From the NCBI GenBank assembly GCA_009777475.1, contig WRLU01000020.1:1-36656 (forward strand): DNA of 36,656 nt, given 5' to 3'. Of the stretch, positions 8,823 to 16,854 are shown in pieces. This stretch comes from Oscillospiraceae bacterium. GTDB lineage: Bacteria > Bacillota > Clostridia > Oscillospirales > UBA929. The notes under the pieces were generated by a model that saw only the letters and a list, made by a program, of their open reading frames with translations, was not told where the DNA came from and made no database searches. Within the stretch, counting starts at the first letter, position 1. Each line of letters starts with the position of its first letter. Position numbers and translations under genes: made by a program.

Positions 8823-9251
8823 ATGCCAAAAAAAGATAAAGGCAAATCATCTCAAAGCGTACCCAGTTCTATTCGTGAGCCGCATAAGCACTCATCCTTG
8901 ATAAAATTAGATTTCAACGATACGGTTAGGGAAAAGCTTTACGAGTCATATGGAGATACAATCAATTATGTCATTGAGGCATTTGAGGCTTGTCCTCCCG
9001 AAATTAAACTTACAGTTGCATCTCTTTTCGATATACCTATTAATACGGAAGGATACCCTGACCGGATGATGCCGCAAGTTAGGTTTACCTCGCCTTTTAT
9101 GACGGTGCAAAACATGGCGTTGCTGACTTCACGGCTCGACTATGCCAATGCCGGTATTGCCATAAGCATCTATAATGCCTGTCCGCCCGAGCAGGTTTTA
9201 ATTGCAGCTGAGATTGCCCGGCTGAAGAATTCCCGCCAAGAAAATGACTGA
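8823..9251 (+). CDS. Unrecognised soluble protein with an internal CPPE repeat
   Basis: I do not recognise this 142-aa protein. It has a charged, probably disordered N-terminus (about residues 1-25) and then two similar segments: IEAFEACPPEIKLTVASLF (about 48-66) and IYNACPPEQVLIAAEIARL (about 116-134). Each has a short hydrophobic helix, Ala-Cys-Pro-Pro-Glu and a second hydrophobic helix, which suggests duplication of a roughly 65-residue unit. The paired cysteines could bind metal or form a disulfide. No membrane segment or signal peptide is seen. The start is supported by GGAGGGATATTAA just upstream. It leads a three-gene run ending in a membrane permease. Confidence 0.7.
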   Translation: MPKKDKGKSSQSVPSSIREPHKHSSLIKLDFNDTVREKLYESYGDTINYVIEAFEACPPEIKLTVASLFDIPINTEGYPDRMMPQVRFTSPFMTVQNMALLTSRLDYANAGIAISIYNACPPEQVLIAAEIARLKNSRQEND

Positions 9252-9268
9252 ATAAGGTGTGATACCCC

Positions 9269-9847
9269 ATGAATATTACTGAAGCGATTTTGGAGATAGG
9301 ACTATTGGAAACATGCAGGGTAATCGCCCGGCATCCTGGCTCATTTGATTCTGTTTCGCTACAATTCCCGGAGGTTAACAGCCGGGAAACAGAGGAACGG
9401 ATACAAAGCTTTGCCGGGTGGATCGTGCAAGAAAAAAAGGAGCTGCTCTTTCTGATGCTACCTGAGCTTGCCCTTATGGAAACCCTCGCTTTTTCAGACT
9501 GGAAGGGTTCTGTTATAATTGCACTCCCGTCTGATTTAGACACCAAAAGCCGGGAACGCATATTCGCCAATATGCCTGATAATATACGTACGGAATTTGT
9601 ACAGGAGGGTACTTACCCTTCAGATTTCCGCCCTGATAACGGCATTGTTCTGTGTATGGGCATTCTTCCGGAGGGTTACAGGCCATATCTGCTTCCTGAA
9701 TGCTGCAGGATGATGTCGCTTTACAAGGCCTTCAAAGGCAGACGGATATTCCTTTCATGCTTTGGCTCCGGCACAAAAGCCCCTGAGCTAGGCTGGGTTT
9801 ATGCTGAGGATGATTTTTTCAATGGATATTTAGCAGGTGACGTATGA
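9269..9847 (+). CDS. Unrecognised soluble protein coupled to a permease gene
   Basis: I do not recognise this 192-aa protein. It looks soluble and alternates helices with hydrophobic strands (LLFLMLPELALM, SVIIALPS, GIVLCMGILPEG, RIFLSCFGSGTK), which suggests an alpha/beta fold. Two cysteines lie close together in LLPECCRMM. Its stop overlaps the start of the downstream permease in an ATGA, so the two are probably made together and may act together. A regulatory or accessory subunit for the transporter is possible but rests only on position. Confidence 0.7.
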   Translation: MNITEAILEIGLLETCRVIARHPGSFDSVSLQFPEVNSRETEERIQSFAGWIVQEKKELLFLMLPELALMETLAFSDWKGSVIIALPSDLDTKSRERIFANMPDNIRTEFVQEGTYPSDFRPDNGIVLCMGILPEGYRPYLLPECCRMMSLYKAFKGRRIFLSCFGSGTKAPELGWVYAEDDFFNGYLAGDV

Positions 9848-11121
9848 ATGGGAACCCCTTATTTCCCAAGCAAGGACATAAGAAAGCTAAGGATGCAGCA
9901 TCATTTTTGCTTATAGCAGGCGTATTGGGAATATCCGTTCTGGGTGCGCTTGCCGTAAAGATCCCCATCAAAAATGTTATGGAAATTTTTCAGTACGATG
10001 TGCTGATTATTCTTATCACAATGGAGCTGTTTACTAATTTAATTTCCGGAACCAATATAATGCAGTATATCGCCGTACGGCTTGCCATCAAGTCAAATGG
10101 CAGCAGGCGTAGGATTTTAATATTTTTCGGGGCATTGATGTTTCTGATTTCCCCCCTTGTCAACAACATCACTGCCGTGCTGATTATTTTGCCTGTAATA
10201 ACGGTATTGCTGAAAGCCATAACACTTGATAGGGCGTATATTTGTGTATTTTTTTCTATCCTCTTGTCCATATCAAACACGGGAGGTGCCGCCAGCCCCA
10301 TAGGAGATTTTCCCGCTATCGTAATTATGACAAGCGGAATAACCACATTTTCGGATTATCTTCTCAGAGCAATGCCGCTCTTTCTATTGACAAGCATAGC
10401 ACTTTTGTCTTTTTGGGTGTTCCGGGTAAGGGAGTGTATAGATGGTAATGTCCAAAAACTTGCAGTCGATTTGTTAGGAACACGATATAAGCATATTAAG
10501 GTAGATAAAAAAACATTGCTTGGACTATGCCTTATATTTGTGGGTATGTTTTTTGCATGGTCGCTAATCCCACGTGATTGGATGCCCCCCGAAACCGTTG
10601 CCCTTATTGGATATACGGTAGGTGCAGTGTTTTCCGCCCTGAGAGGCAATGCGCTCAAGCTCACAATTGATTTTAAGCCGATTTTAACTATAGCTGTTTT
10701 TCTTTTTCTTGCTGGTACTGTCCGTTCATCGGGGGCTTTGGAAAGCATTGCGCAGCTCCTGCAGCTGCACATACAAAGCCCTCGCTTGCTCCTTCTGGCA
10801 ATCATGGTTATTACATCAATAGCATCCGGCTTGTTTAGTGCAGGTCCTGCTGCGGCGGCTATGATGCCGATTATTGTGAATCTTTGCGAAACAACCCTTG
10901 CCGGGAAAGCGCATTGGGCGGCGATTGCCTATGCCGCCTCCATTTGTGCCGGAAGCTCTATGTTTTTATGGAGTGCAACGGCGGGCTTTATTCTGTCCGG
11001 CAAGGTGGATGATGCCCGGTTGGGCTATTGCTGGGGAATTAGGGAGTACCTCAAATATGGCATAATCAATTACTCAATTCAGATGGCAATTGCAATGGCG
11101 GCAATTATGCTGATGCTGTAG
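9844..11121 (+). CDS. Ion transporter permease of the ArsB/NhaD (IT) superfamily
   Basis: A 425-aa polytopic membrane protein with about 10-12 hydrophobic segments. It carries two signatures of the ion transporter superfamily (ArsB, NhaD, CitMHS, DASS). SPLVNNITAVLIILPVI lies at about residue 100, the conserved discontinuous-helix region. SNTGGAASPIGDFPAIVIM lies at about residue 145. The C-terminal half repeats the pattern with GLFSAGPAAAAMMPIIV. It would move anions, organic acids or sodium in exchange for protons across the cytoplasmic membrane; the substrate cannot be assigned. No arsR, arsC or acid-metabolism gene is nearby. It overlaps the preceding unknown gene by 4 nt. Confidence 0.85.
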   Translation: MNGNPLFPKQGHKKAKDAASFLLIAGVLGISVLGALAVKIPIKNVMEIFQYDVLIILITMELFTNLISGTNIMQYIAVRLAIKSNGSRRRILIFFGALMFLISPLVNNITAVLIILPVITVLLKAITLDRAYICVFFSILLSISNTGGAASPIGDFPAIVIMTSGITTFSDYLLRAMPLFLLTSIALLSFWVFRVRECIDGNVQKLAVDLLGTRYKHIKVDKKTLLGLCLIFVGMFFAWSLIPRDWMPPETVALIGYTVGAVFSALRGNALKLTIDFKPILTIAVFLFLAGTVRSSGALESIAQLLQLHIQSPRLLLLAIMVITSIASGLFSAGPAAAAMMPIIVNLCETTLAGKAHWAAIAYAASICAGSSMFLWSATAGFILSGKVDDARLGYCWGIREYLKYGIINYSIQMAIAMAAIMLML

Positions 11122-11207
11122 AATAACATTGTTTTTTGCTGAATTTTCTGTAACTCATCCGCACCGTCCTGCATACGATAAATCAGAGGATGGAAAGGAG
11201 CCTGAGT

Positions 11208-12197
11208 GTGAAAGAATTTTTTAAAGATAATTGGAAGCGTATTATCATCATAGTATTATTTTTTGGGCTATGTATTACGTCCGTTATGATTGGATCACTG
11301 AGCGGTGTAACCCCATCTGCACTCATATCCAGAGATGAAACCGCATGGGATGTGCTTTTGTACAGCAGAATCCCCCGGACGATTGCTATCATTCTGTCAG
11401 CGGCAGGGCTTAGCGTTGCCGGATTGATTATGCAGGCGATTAGCCGCAATAAATTTATGTCGCCATCCACAAGCGGAACAACGGACGCCGCCGCATTCGG
11501 GCTATTGCTTTCATTTATTTTCCTAAGCAGTCAGCCTGGCATTATACAAACTATTTTTGCTTTTGTCTTTGCCCTTGGATCAACCTTGCTCTTTACATCT
11601 GTAATCAACAGGCTTAAAATACGCGAAGCGGTTTATGTTCCGTTGCTTGGCATGATGTACGGAGGGCTAATATCTGCCGTTACCATCGCGGTGGCGTATC
11701 GTTTTGAGGTCATGCAAATGATGTCGGCAATCGGGATGGGCAGCTTTGCCCGGCTTGGCAATTTCACAGTTGTGTATATTGTTGCAGCACCTCTTTTCCT
11801 GAGCGTGATATATGCCTCAAAATTCAGCATCATAGGTATGGGTGAGGATTTTGCAAAAAACTTAGGGCTGCATTACAACAGGGTGGTATTCATAGGACTT
11901 GTCATAGTTGCCCTTATCAGCGCGGCAACCTATGTTTCAGTGGGGCATCTGCCTTTTATAGGACTTATTATCCCTAATATGGCGACGAGTTTTTATGGGG
12001 ATAATATCAAAAAGTCAATATTTGACCTTATGATTTTCGGGGCGGATTTTGTACTTGTCTGTGATATTTTTAGCCGACTGATTATTCATCCGTATGAAAT
12101 CAGTGTAAGTCTGACCATCAGCTTGGTTGGCGGCATTATTTTTATGATTTATTTGTGGAGGGGGATAAATGGAAATAAAAGTCGGAAAACAGCGTAA
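11208..12197 (+). CDS. Iron-siderophore ABC transporter permease, FecCD family (first)
   Basis: One half of the membrane channel of a type II ABC importer for iron-chelates. The 329-aa product has about nine hydrophobic segments and FecCD motifs: RIPRTIAIILSAAGLSVAGLIMQ near the N-terminus, SPSTSGTTDAAAFG, and PFIGLIIPNM near the C-terminus, the coupling-helix region that contacts the ATPase. GTG 11208 is chosen because AAAGGAG (11194-11200) lies 7 nt upstream; ATG 11190 in the same frame has no such site. It overlaps the next permease by 29 nt. Order (permease, permease, ATPase, lipoprotein) matches yclNOPQ of Bacillus subtilis and fatDCAB-type systems. Confidence 0.9.
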   Translation: MKEFFKDNWKRIIIIVLFFGLCITSVMIGSLSGVTPSALISRDETAWDVLLYSRIPRTIAIILSAAGLSVAGLIMQAISRNKFMSPSTSGTTDAAAFGLLLSFIFLSSQPGIIQTIFAFVFALGSTLLFTSVINRLKIREAVYVPLLGMMYGGLISAVTIAVAYRFEVMQMMSAIGMGSFARLGNFTVVYIVAAPLFLSVIYASKFSIIGMGEDFAKNLGLHYNRVVFIGLVIVALISAATYVSVGHLPFIGLIIPNMATSFYGDNIKKSIFDLMIFGADFVLVCDIFSRLIIHPYEISVSLTISLVGGIIFMIYLWRGINGNKSRKTA

Positions 12198-13179
12198 TGT
12201 GCGACTGATTGCAGTATTTGCGGTTATCTTACCGCTTTTTCCCGCTGCCTGTGCGCTGTATATATATTCGCGTACATACGCAAAATCATTGCGGCTTGGC
12301 CTGGAAATAACACCCGCCGAGTTTAGCAGCATAATGAGCAGAGCTGTCCCCGGGCTGCTTGGCATGAGTGCTGCAGCTATTTTGATCGCATTGGTAAGCC
12401 TATCGTTTCAAACAATTACACAAAGCAGGATACTAACACCCTCCATGATTGGCTTTGATTCGCTATTTATCGCGACACAAACCGTTTTGGTTTTTGCCTT
12501 CAGCACAACAGGCGGGTTATTTGAAAGTCCATATATAAACTACTTTATTTCCGCCGGTGTCATGCTTGCCTGTTCCATGGTTATGTACAGATTTATTCTA
12601 CAAAGCAGCGGAAACAATGTTATATATCTGCTGATGTTCGGCTTGGTCCTGTCGGGCGTACTGGAAAACGGCTCTCGCTATTTACAGCTCCTTATGAGCA
12701 ACAACGATTATTACCGGGTGCAGGCGGCAACTAATGTCACCGTAAACAATATGAACACCTCCCTTGTATTTTTGGCACTTCCGGCATTATTGATTATTTC
12801 TGTGCTAATTCTGTATCGGCACAGAACCTATAACGTGATGAGCCTTGGTGCTGAGCAATCGCAAAGCTTGGGTGTTTTCTACGCAAAAGAGCTGAATCTG
12901 AATCTTATATTCATAGCACTCGGGATGAGCCTTGCTACTGCCTTGATTGGTTCCCTTACATTCTTAGGTCTCCTGGCGGTCAATGTCGCTCGTGAGATTT
13001 TAAAAACCCACAGGCATTTTCCGCTATTTATCGGTGCGGCGGTGCTGTCGGCATTGGCTCTTATTTTAGGGCAGAGTGCTGTTGAATTGTTGCAGGGGGC
13101 GATTCCGGTTACTGCTATAATCAATCTTGTGGGTTGTTCATATATGTTTTATTTAATATTGAGGGAGAATCGAATATGA
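12169..13179 (+). CDS. Iron-siderophore ABC transporter permease, FecCD family (second)
   Basis: The partner permease of the importer, 336 aa and strongly hydrophobic throughout. FecCD features include the N-terminal SIMSRAVPGLLGMSAAAILIALVSL region and the C-terminal LTFLGLLAVNVAREI coupling region. The start ATG lies inside the preceding gene, preceded by GGAGGGGG, so the two permeases are translationally coupled and probably form a heterodimer. The gene ends in an ATGA overlap with the ATPase gene. The transported chelate cannot be named from sequence; by gene order a catecholate-type siderophore (YclNOPQ-like) is the best guess. Confidence 0.9.
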   Translation: MEIKVGKQRNVRLIAVFAVILPLFPAACALYIYSRTYAKSLRLGLEITPAEFSSIMSRAVPGLLGMSAAAILIALVSLSFQTITQSRILTPSMIGFDSLFIATQTVLVFAFSTTGGLFESPYINYFISAGVMLACSMVMYRFILQSSGNNVIYLLMFGLVLSGVLENGSRYLQLLMSNNDYYRVQAATNVTVNNMNTSLVFLALPALLIISVLILYRHRTYNVMSLGAEQSQSLGVFYAKELNLNLIFIALGMSLATALIGSLTFLGLLAVNVAREILKTHRHFPLFIGAAVLSALALILGQSAVELLQGAIPVTAIINLVGCSYMFYLILRENRI

Positions 13180-13955
13180 TTGAAATTAAAAATGTCAGCC
13201 AGTCCTATGGGCGCAAGGAGGCTAAAAAAACCTTGTCAGATATAAATTTGACTATCCGTGAAAATAAAATCACCGCACTTGTGGGCGCGAATGGGGCAGG
13301 AAAATCAACCCTTTTGGGAGTACTGTCCAATATCACACCGATTTTATCCGGGACAGTGACTCTTGGAGGCAGAGATGTGAGAAAGATAAAAACCCAAGAT
13401 GTTGCCAAGAAAATTGCTTTTTTGAAGCAATCACAGCAGATGAGCATTCGCATTACAGTCGGCGATCTAGTAGAATTCGGACGTTTTCCACATTGCCGGG
13501 GACGATTGGGTCAGGAGGATAAACGTAAGGTTGACGAATCTCTTGAATATATGAATCTTCCGGATTTACGCAGCAGATATCTCGATGAGCTATCGGGAGG
13601 GCAGAGACAACGAGCATTCATCGCTATGATTTTAGCCCAAGACACACCGTATATCTTTTTAGACGAACCTCTGAATAATTTAGACATAAAATATTCGGTT
13701 GAAATGATGAAAATCATACAAAATCTTGTTACTGAGCGGAACAAGACCATTGTGCTTGTTCTGCATGATATAAATTTCGCTGCCGCTTACGCAAATCATA
13801 TTGTTGCCATGAAAAACGGTCAGATAGTGCGTGAGGGTTGCGTTAAGGATGTAATCAAAAAGGAGGTGCTGAATACGGTTTTTGATCATGACTTTCATAT
13901 CGCGGAATGTGGTGGCAAAAATGTTTGCCTATATTTTGATCAGGTTCAAAATTAA
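13176..13955 (+). CDS. Iron-siderophore ABC transporter ATP-binding protein
   Basis: The nucleotide-binding subunit that powers the importer from the cytoplasmic side; 259 aa. It shows Walker A GANGAGKST (about residue 35), Q-loop FLKQSQ, signature LSGGQRQRAF, Walker B YIFLDEP with catalytic Glu, D-loop NNLD and switch VLHDINFA. All catalytic positions look intact. ATG 13176 overlaps the preceding stop (ATGA) and has GGGAG upstream; it is preferred to the earlier in-frame ATG 13134 because the family begins MIEIKNVS. It belongs to the FecE/YclP group. The lipoprotein gene follows after 18 nt. Confidence 0.93.
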   Translation: MIEIKNVSQSYGRKEAKKTLSDINLTIRENKITALVGANGAGKSTLLGVLSNITPILSGTVTLGGRDVRKIKTQDVAKKIAFLKQSQQMSIRITVGDLVEFGRFPHCRGRLGQEDKRKVDESLEYMNLPDLRSRYLDELSGGQRQRAFIAMILAQDTPYIFLDEPLNNLDIKYSVEMMKIIQNLVTERNKTIVLVLHDINFAAAYANHIVAMKNGQIVREGCVKDVIKKEVLNTVFDHDFHIAECGGKNVCLYFDQVQN

Positions 13956-13973
13956 CCAATTAAGGAGGAACCC

Positions 13974-15047
13974 ATGAAAAAATCAATTTTACCCATTGCA
14001 TTAATCGTAATGCTCTTGCTTGGGCTTGTCTCTTGCGTATCGCCTTCCCCTGTGCCAATGAGGAATACTCCGGCGGATACTCCAGAAGCACCCGATACAC
14101 CAGAGGTTAGCATTGTTGATTCAGACGGAAAAACCGTTAAGGTAAAGCAAAATCCAAAAACGGCCGCAATTTATGACTATGGGGTGCTTGATATTTTAAA
14201 CAATATCGGATTTGAGAAAACAGGCATAGAAAGGCTTGTAATTCCATCAAAAGAGACACTTCCCGATGATTTATCCTTCTATAAGGAGAAGGGCGGCGAC
14301 AAGGTAGTTGCAGGCGGCACTCTTTTTTATGTGGATTGGGATGTGCTTGACTTAATACAGCCTGAATTAGTCATTCTCGGAGGGCGCTCATTCGGTATGA
14401 ATTCTTCCGGGGATCGCTTAGAGCAAGATGATTCCGCAAAATTCAGAGATGACACTGAAGCCCGCTATGCCAAAACAGCATTTGCTAAAATAACGGTAAG
14501 TGCGAGCGATTCTAATTTCTTTTCGGAATTAGAAGGCAACGTGGAAGCCTTGTCTCAAATATTCCCATCTATTGCATACGAGCTTCAAGTAAAACTTGAC
14601 GGCTATCGCCGGCAAGTCGCAGACATACATCAAGCGGCAAGTGTATCAGGCAAAAAGGCATTATTCGCCATGACCCCTGAGCAGACAACGATTTCTGTGT
14701 TTAACCCAGCGAGCCGTTATGATATACTATACAGCGACTTCGGATTCTCACCCGCAGTAGAAGGTGCCGATCCTTGGAGTGACTCACACGGCTTTGATGT
14801 ACGTGCCGAATATATTCTGGAAGCCGATCCGGACGTTATTTTTCTTCTTGACAGAAGCGCGGCAGTCGGTTCGGGCGCGGGAGCCAATAACTTTCTGAAG
14901 GATCCAATTATCGCAAAAACTGAAGCCTCGAAAAATGACAATATTTACATTCTTCATGGGGATGCCTGGTACTTGATGACAGGCGGGTTTACTGCGCTGG
15001 AAAAAATAATTGAGGATATAAGCCAATATACAAATACGTTGAAATAA
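13974..15047 (+). CDS. Iron-siderophore ABC transporter substrate-binding lipoprotein
   Basis: A 357-aa receptor tethered to the outer face of the membrane. The signal peptide MKKSILPIALIVMLLLGLVSC ends in a lipobox (LVSC, lipidated Cys at residue 21). A Pro/Thr-rich linker (about 22-50) follows, then a FecB-type binding domain of two lobes. Features are KTAAIYDYGVLDILNNIGF in the first lobe, DLIQPELVILGG, and YILEADPDVIFLLDRS in the second. This start is typical of FatB/YclQ/CeuE-like receptors. AAGGAGGAA lies 6 nt upstream of the start. Which ligand is bound cannot be seen. Confidence 0.92.
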   Translation: MKKSILPIALIVMLLLGLVSCVSPSPVPMRNTPADTPEAPDTPEVSIVDSDGKTVKVKQNPKTAAIYDYGVLDILNNIGFEKTGIERLVIPSKETLPDDLSFYKEKGGDKVVAGGTLFYVDWDVLDLIQPELVILGGRSFGMNSSGDRLEQDDSAKFRDDTEARYAKTAFAKITVSASDSNFFSELEGNVEALSQIFPSIAYELQVKLDGYRRQVADIHQAASVSGKKALFAMTPEQTTISVFNPASRYDILYSDFGFSPAVEGADPWSDSHGFDVRAEYILEADPDVIFLLDRSAAVGSGAGANNFLKDPIIAKTEASKNDNIYILHGDAWYLMTGGFTALEKIIEDISQYTNTLK

Positions 15048-15057
15048 ACAATACCGT

Positions 15058-15098
15058 TGATTCGGTCTGCGGGGCCGAATGTCCAGCAGACCGAATCA
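15058..15098 (+). promoter_or_regulatory. Perfect 13-bp stem hairpin between lipoprotein and ABC exporter genes
   Basis: TGATTCGGTCTGC (15058-15070) and GCAGACCGAATCA (15086-15098) are exact inverted repeats around a 15-nt loop. No T-run follows, so it is a poor intrinsic terminator. It sits 11 nt after the lipoprotein stop and 22 nt before the next start. A likely role is protecting or processing the mRNA so that the importer is made in excess of the exporter; partial termination is an alternative. Confidence 0.6.
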
Positions 15099-15120
15099 CA
15101 AGCGGATGAATGAGGGAAAT

Positions 15121-16854
15121 ATGAAAATTAAATTAACAAAATATCTCAAGCCATACACACTGTATGTAATACTTGCGCCTCTGATGATGGCATTGGAGGT
15201 TACCATGGATTTGCAGCAGCCGGCTCTCATGGCGACAGTTGTAAATGACGGCATATTAAATTCAGATGTTCCCCTGATTACCCGCACCTGCCTTAAGATG
15301 CTTGCGGCGGCAGCTATAGGGACACTTGGTGGTTTTGGGTGTACTGTTTTTTCCGAACTCGCATCACAAAATTATGGGGCTGACCTCAGGGCTGCGCTGT
15401 TTGGCAAGATAGGGAGCTTTTCATTTTATGAAATTAACTTATTTTCCACGGGGAGTCTTGTAACTCGTTTGACCAACGATGTGGTACAGCTACAAAATAT
15501 AGTCGGATTCGCCCTTAGAATATTTGTACGCGCGCCGCTTTTGTGTATAGGCGGCATGATTATGGTAATATCCATAAATCCGCGATATGGCGTTGTTCTT
15601 GCTGTTTGTGTTCCTGCTATGCTCTTGCCAATCATATTTATTTTCATCAAAACAACGCCATTATTCCTTAAATTGCAAAAAAAGCTTGACAGGCTGAATG
15701 TAATCCTTCAAGAAAATTTATCAGGGATACGTGTGGTTAAGGCCTTTGTTCGCGGGGAACACGAAATGGGGAAATTCAGCAAAGCCAATGACGATTTAAC
15801 CCGCACATCTGTCAGTGCCATGAAGCTCATGGCTGTCGCGGGACCCATTATGATGCTTGTTATGAACGCTGTTGTAGTTGCGGTTATATATATTGGGGGG
15901 TTCGAGGTGCAGGCGGAGCGTATGCGTATCGGGGATATTATGGCGGTCATTGCCTATATGACTCAAATTTTAATGAGCCTGATGATTTTAAGCATGAGAG
16001 CAACTTCTATTCCAAGAGCAAGGGTATCTGCCGAGAGAATACGCCAGGTGCTTGCCACAGAACCTAAAATTACTGACGGTGAAATTTCAAATGCGTCCGG
16101 GAAGGGTAAAATTGTGTTTGAAAATGTGTCATTTTCTTATGACAACGGCTCTATGGCACTCAAAAATATTTCACTGAAAATCAACCCGGGTGAGCATACC
16201 GGCCTTCTTGGGCATACCGGTTCGGGAAAGAGTACGCTGATAAATTTGATTATGCGATTTTATGACCCGGTGAGCGGGAGGGTCTTGCTTGATGACATAG
16301 ATGTTAAGGATTATACCCTCTTCACGTTGCGATCACAAATAGGGCTAGTTTTGCAGAATCCGGAGCTTTTCAGCGGCACAATCGCTGAAAATATACGCTG
16401 GGGAAGCCCTGGCGCAAATTCTGATGAGGTGGCACAAGCGGCAGAGGCGGCACAAGCAGATGAATATATTTCTGCAATGCCAAGTGGATATGACTCTATA
16501 ATCGGGCAAAAAGGGCTGACCTTATCAGGCGGACAAAAACAGCGAGCCTGCATTGCCCGTGCCTTAATCAAAAAGCCTAAAATACTGATTATGGACGACA
16601 GCACCTCAGCCCTCGATTTCGGAACGGAAAAGAACCTAAACGATGTTTTGAGTCAAGATTTTTCAGATATAACCCGCATTACCATTGCCCAGCGTATTTC
16701 TTCGGTTATCGGGGCGGATAAAATTTATCTGCTTGCCAGCGGGGAAATAGCCGGAGCCGGAACCCATGGCGAGCTTATGGCATCGAGCGAGCTTTACAGA
16801 GATATATATGCTTCCCAAGCGGACCGGGCAAATGAGAAAGAGGGAGATACATGA
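15121..16854 (+). CDS. Heterodimeric ABC transporter subunit with degenerate ATP site
   Basis: A 577-aa half-transporter with an N-terminal type IV (exporter-fold) six-helix domain (about 1-310) and a C-terminal nucleotide-binding domain. Walker A is GHTGSGKST (Lys 370) and the signature is LSGGQKQR. Two catalytic positions are non-canonical. Walker B reads LIMDDS, with Asp 493 in place of the catalytic Glu, and the switch histidine is Gln 524 (IAQRISS). This is the pattern of the degenerate-site subunit in heterodimers such as TM287/288 and BmrCD. ATG 15121 is chosen by family start (MKIKLTKYLKPY) with GAGGG close upstream. It overlaps the next subunit by ATGA. Substrate unknown; its position behind a siderophore importer suggests iron-chelate traffic. 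Confidence 0.92.
   Translation: MKIKLTKYLKPYTLYVILAPLMMALEVTMDLQQPALMATVVNDGILNSDVPLITRTCLKMLAAAAIGTLGGFGCTVFSELASQNYGADLRAALFGKIGSFSFYEINLFSTGSLVTRLTNDVVQLQNIVGFALRIFVRAPLLCIGGMIMVISINPRYGVVLAVCVPAMLLPIIFIFIKTTPLFLKLQKKLDRLNVILQENLSGIRVVKAFVRGEHEMGKFSKANDDLTRTSVSAMKLMAVAGPIMMLVMNAVVVAVIYIGGFEVQAERMRIGDIMAVIAYMTQILMSLMILSMRATSIPRARVSAERIRQVLATEPKITDGEISNASGKGKIVFENVSFSYDNGSMALKNISLKINPGEHTGLLGHTGSGKSTLINLIMRFYDPVSGRVLLDDIDVKDYTLFTLRSQIGLVLQNPELFSGTIAENIRWGSPGANSDEVAQAAEAAQADEYISAMPSGYDSIIGQKGLTLSGGQKQRACIARALIKKPKILIMDDSTSALDFGTEKNLNDVLSQDFSDITRITIAQRISSVIGADKIYLLASGEIAGAGTHGELMASSELYRDIYASQADRANEKEGDT

Noticed and set aside
11122..11207. Fur box ahead of the siderophore importer
   Set aside because: I looked for a GATAAT-type palindrome and for a consensus promoter in the 86-nt gap and found neither, so iron regulation is not claimed from sequence.
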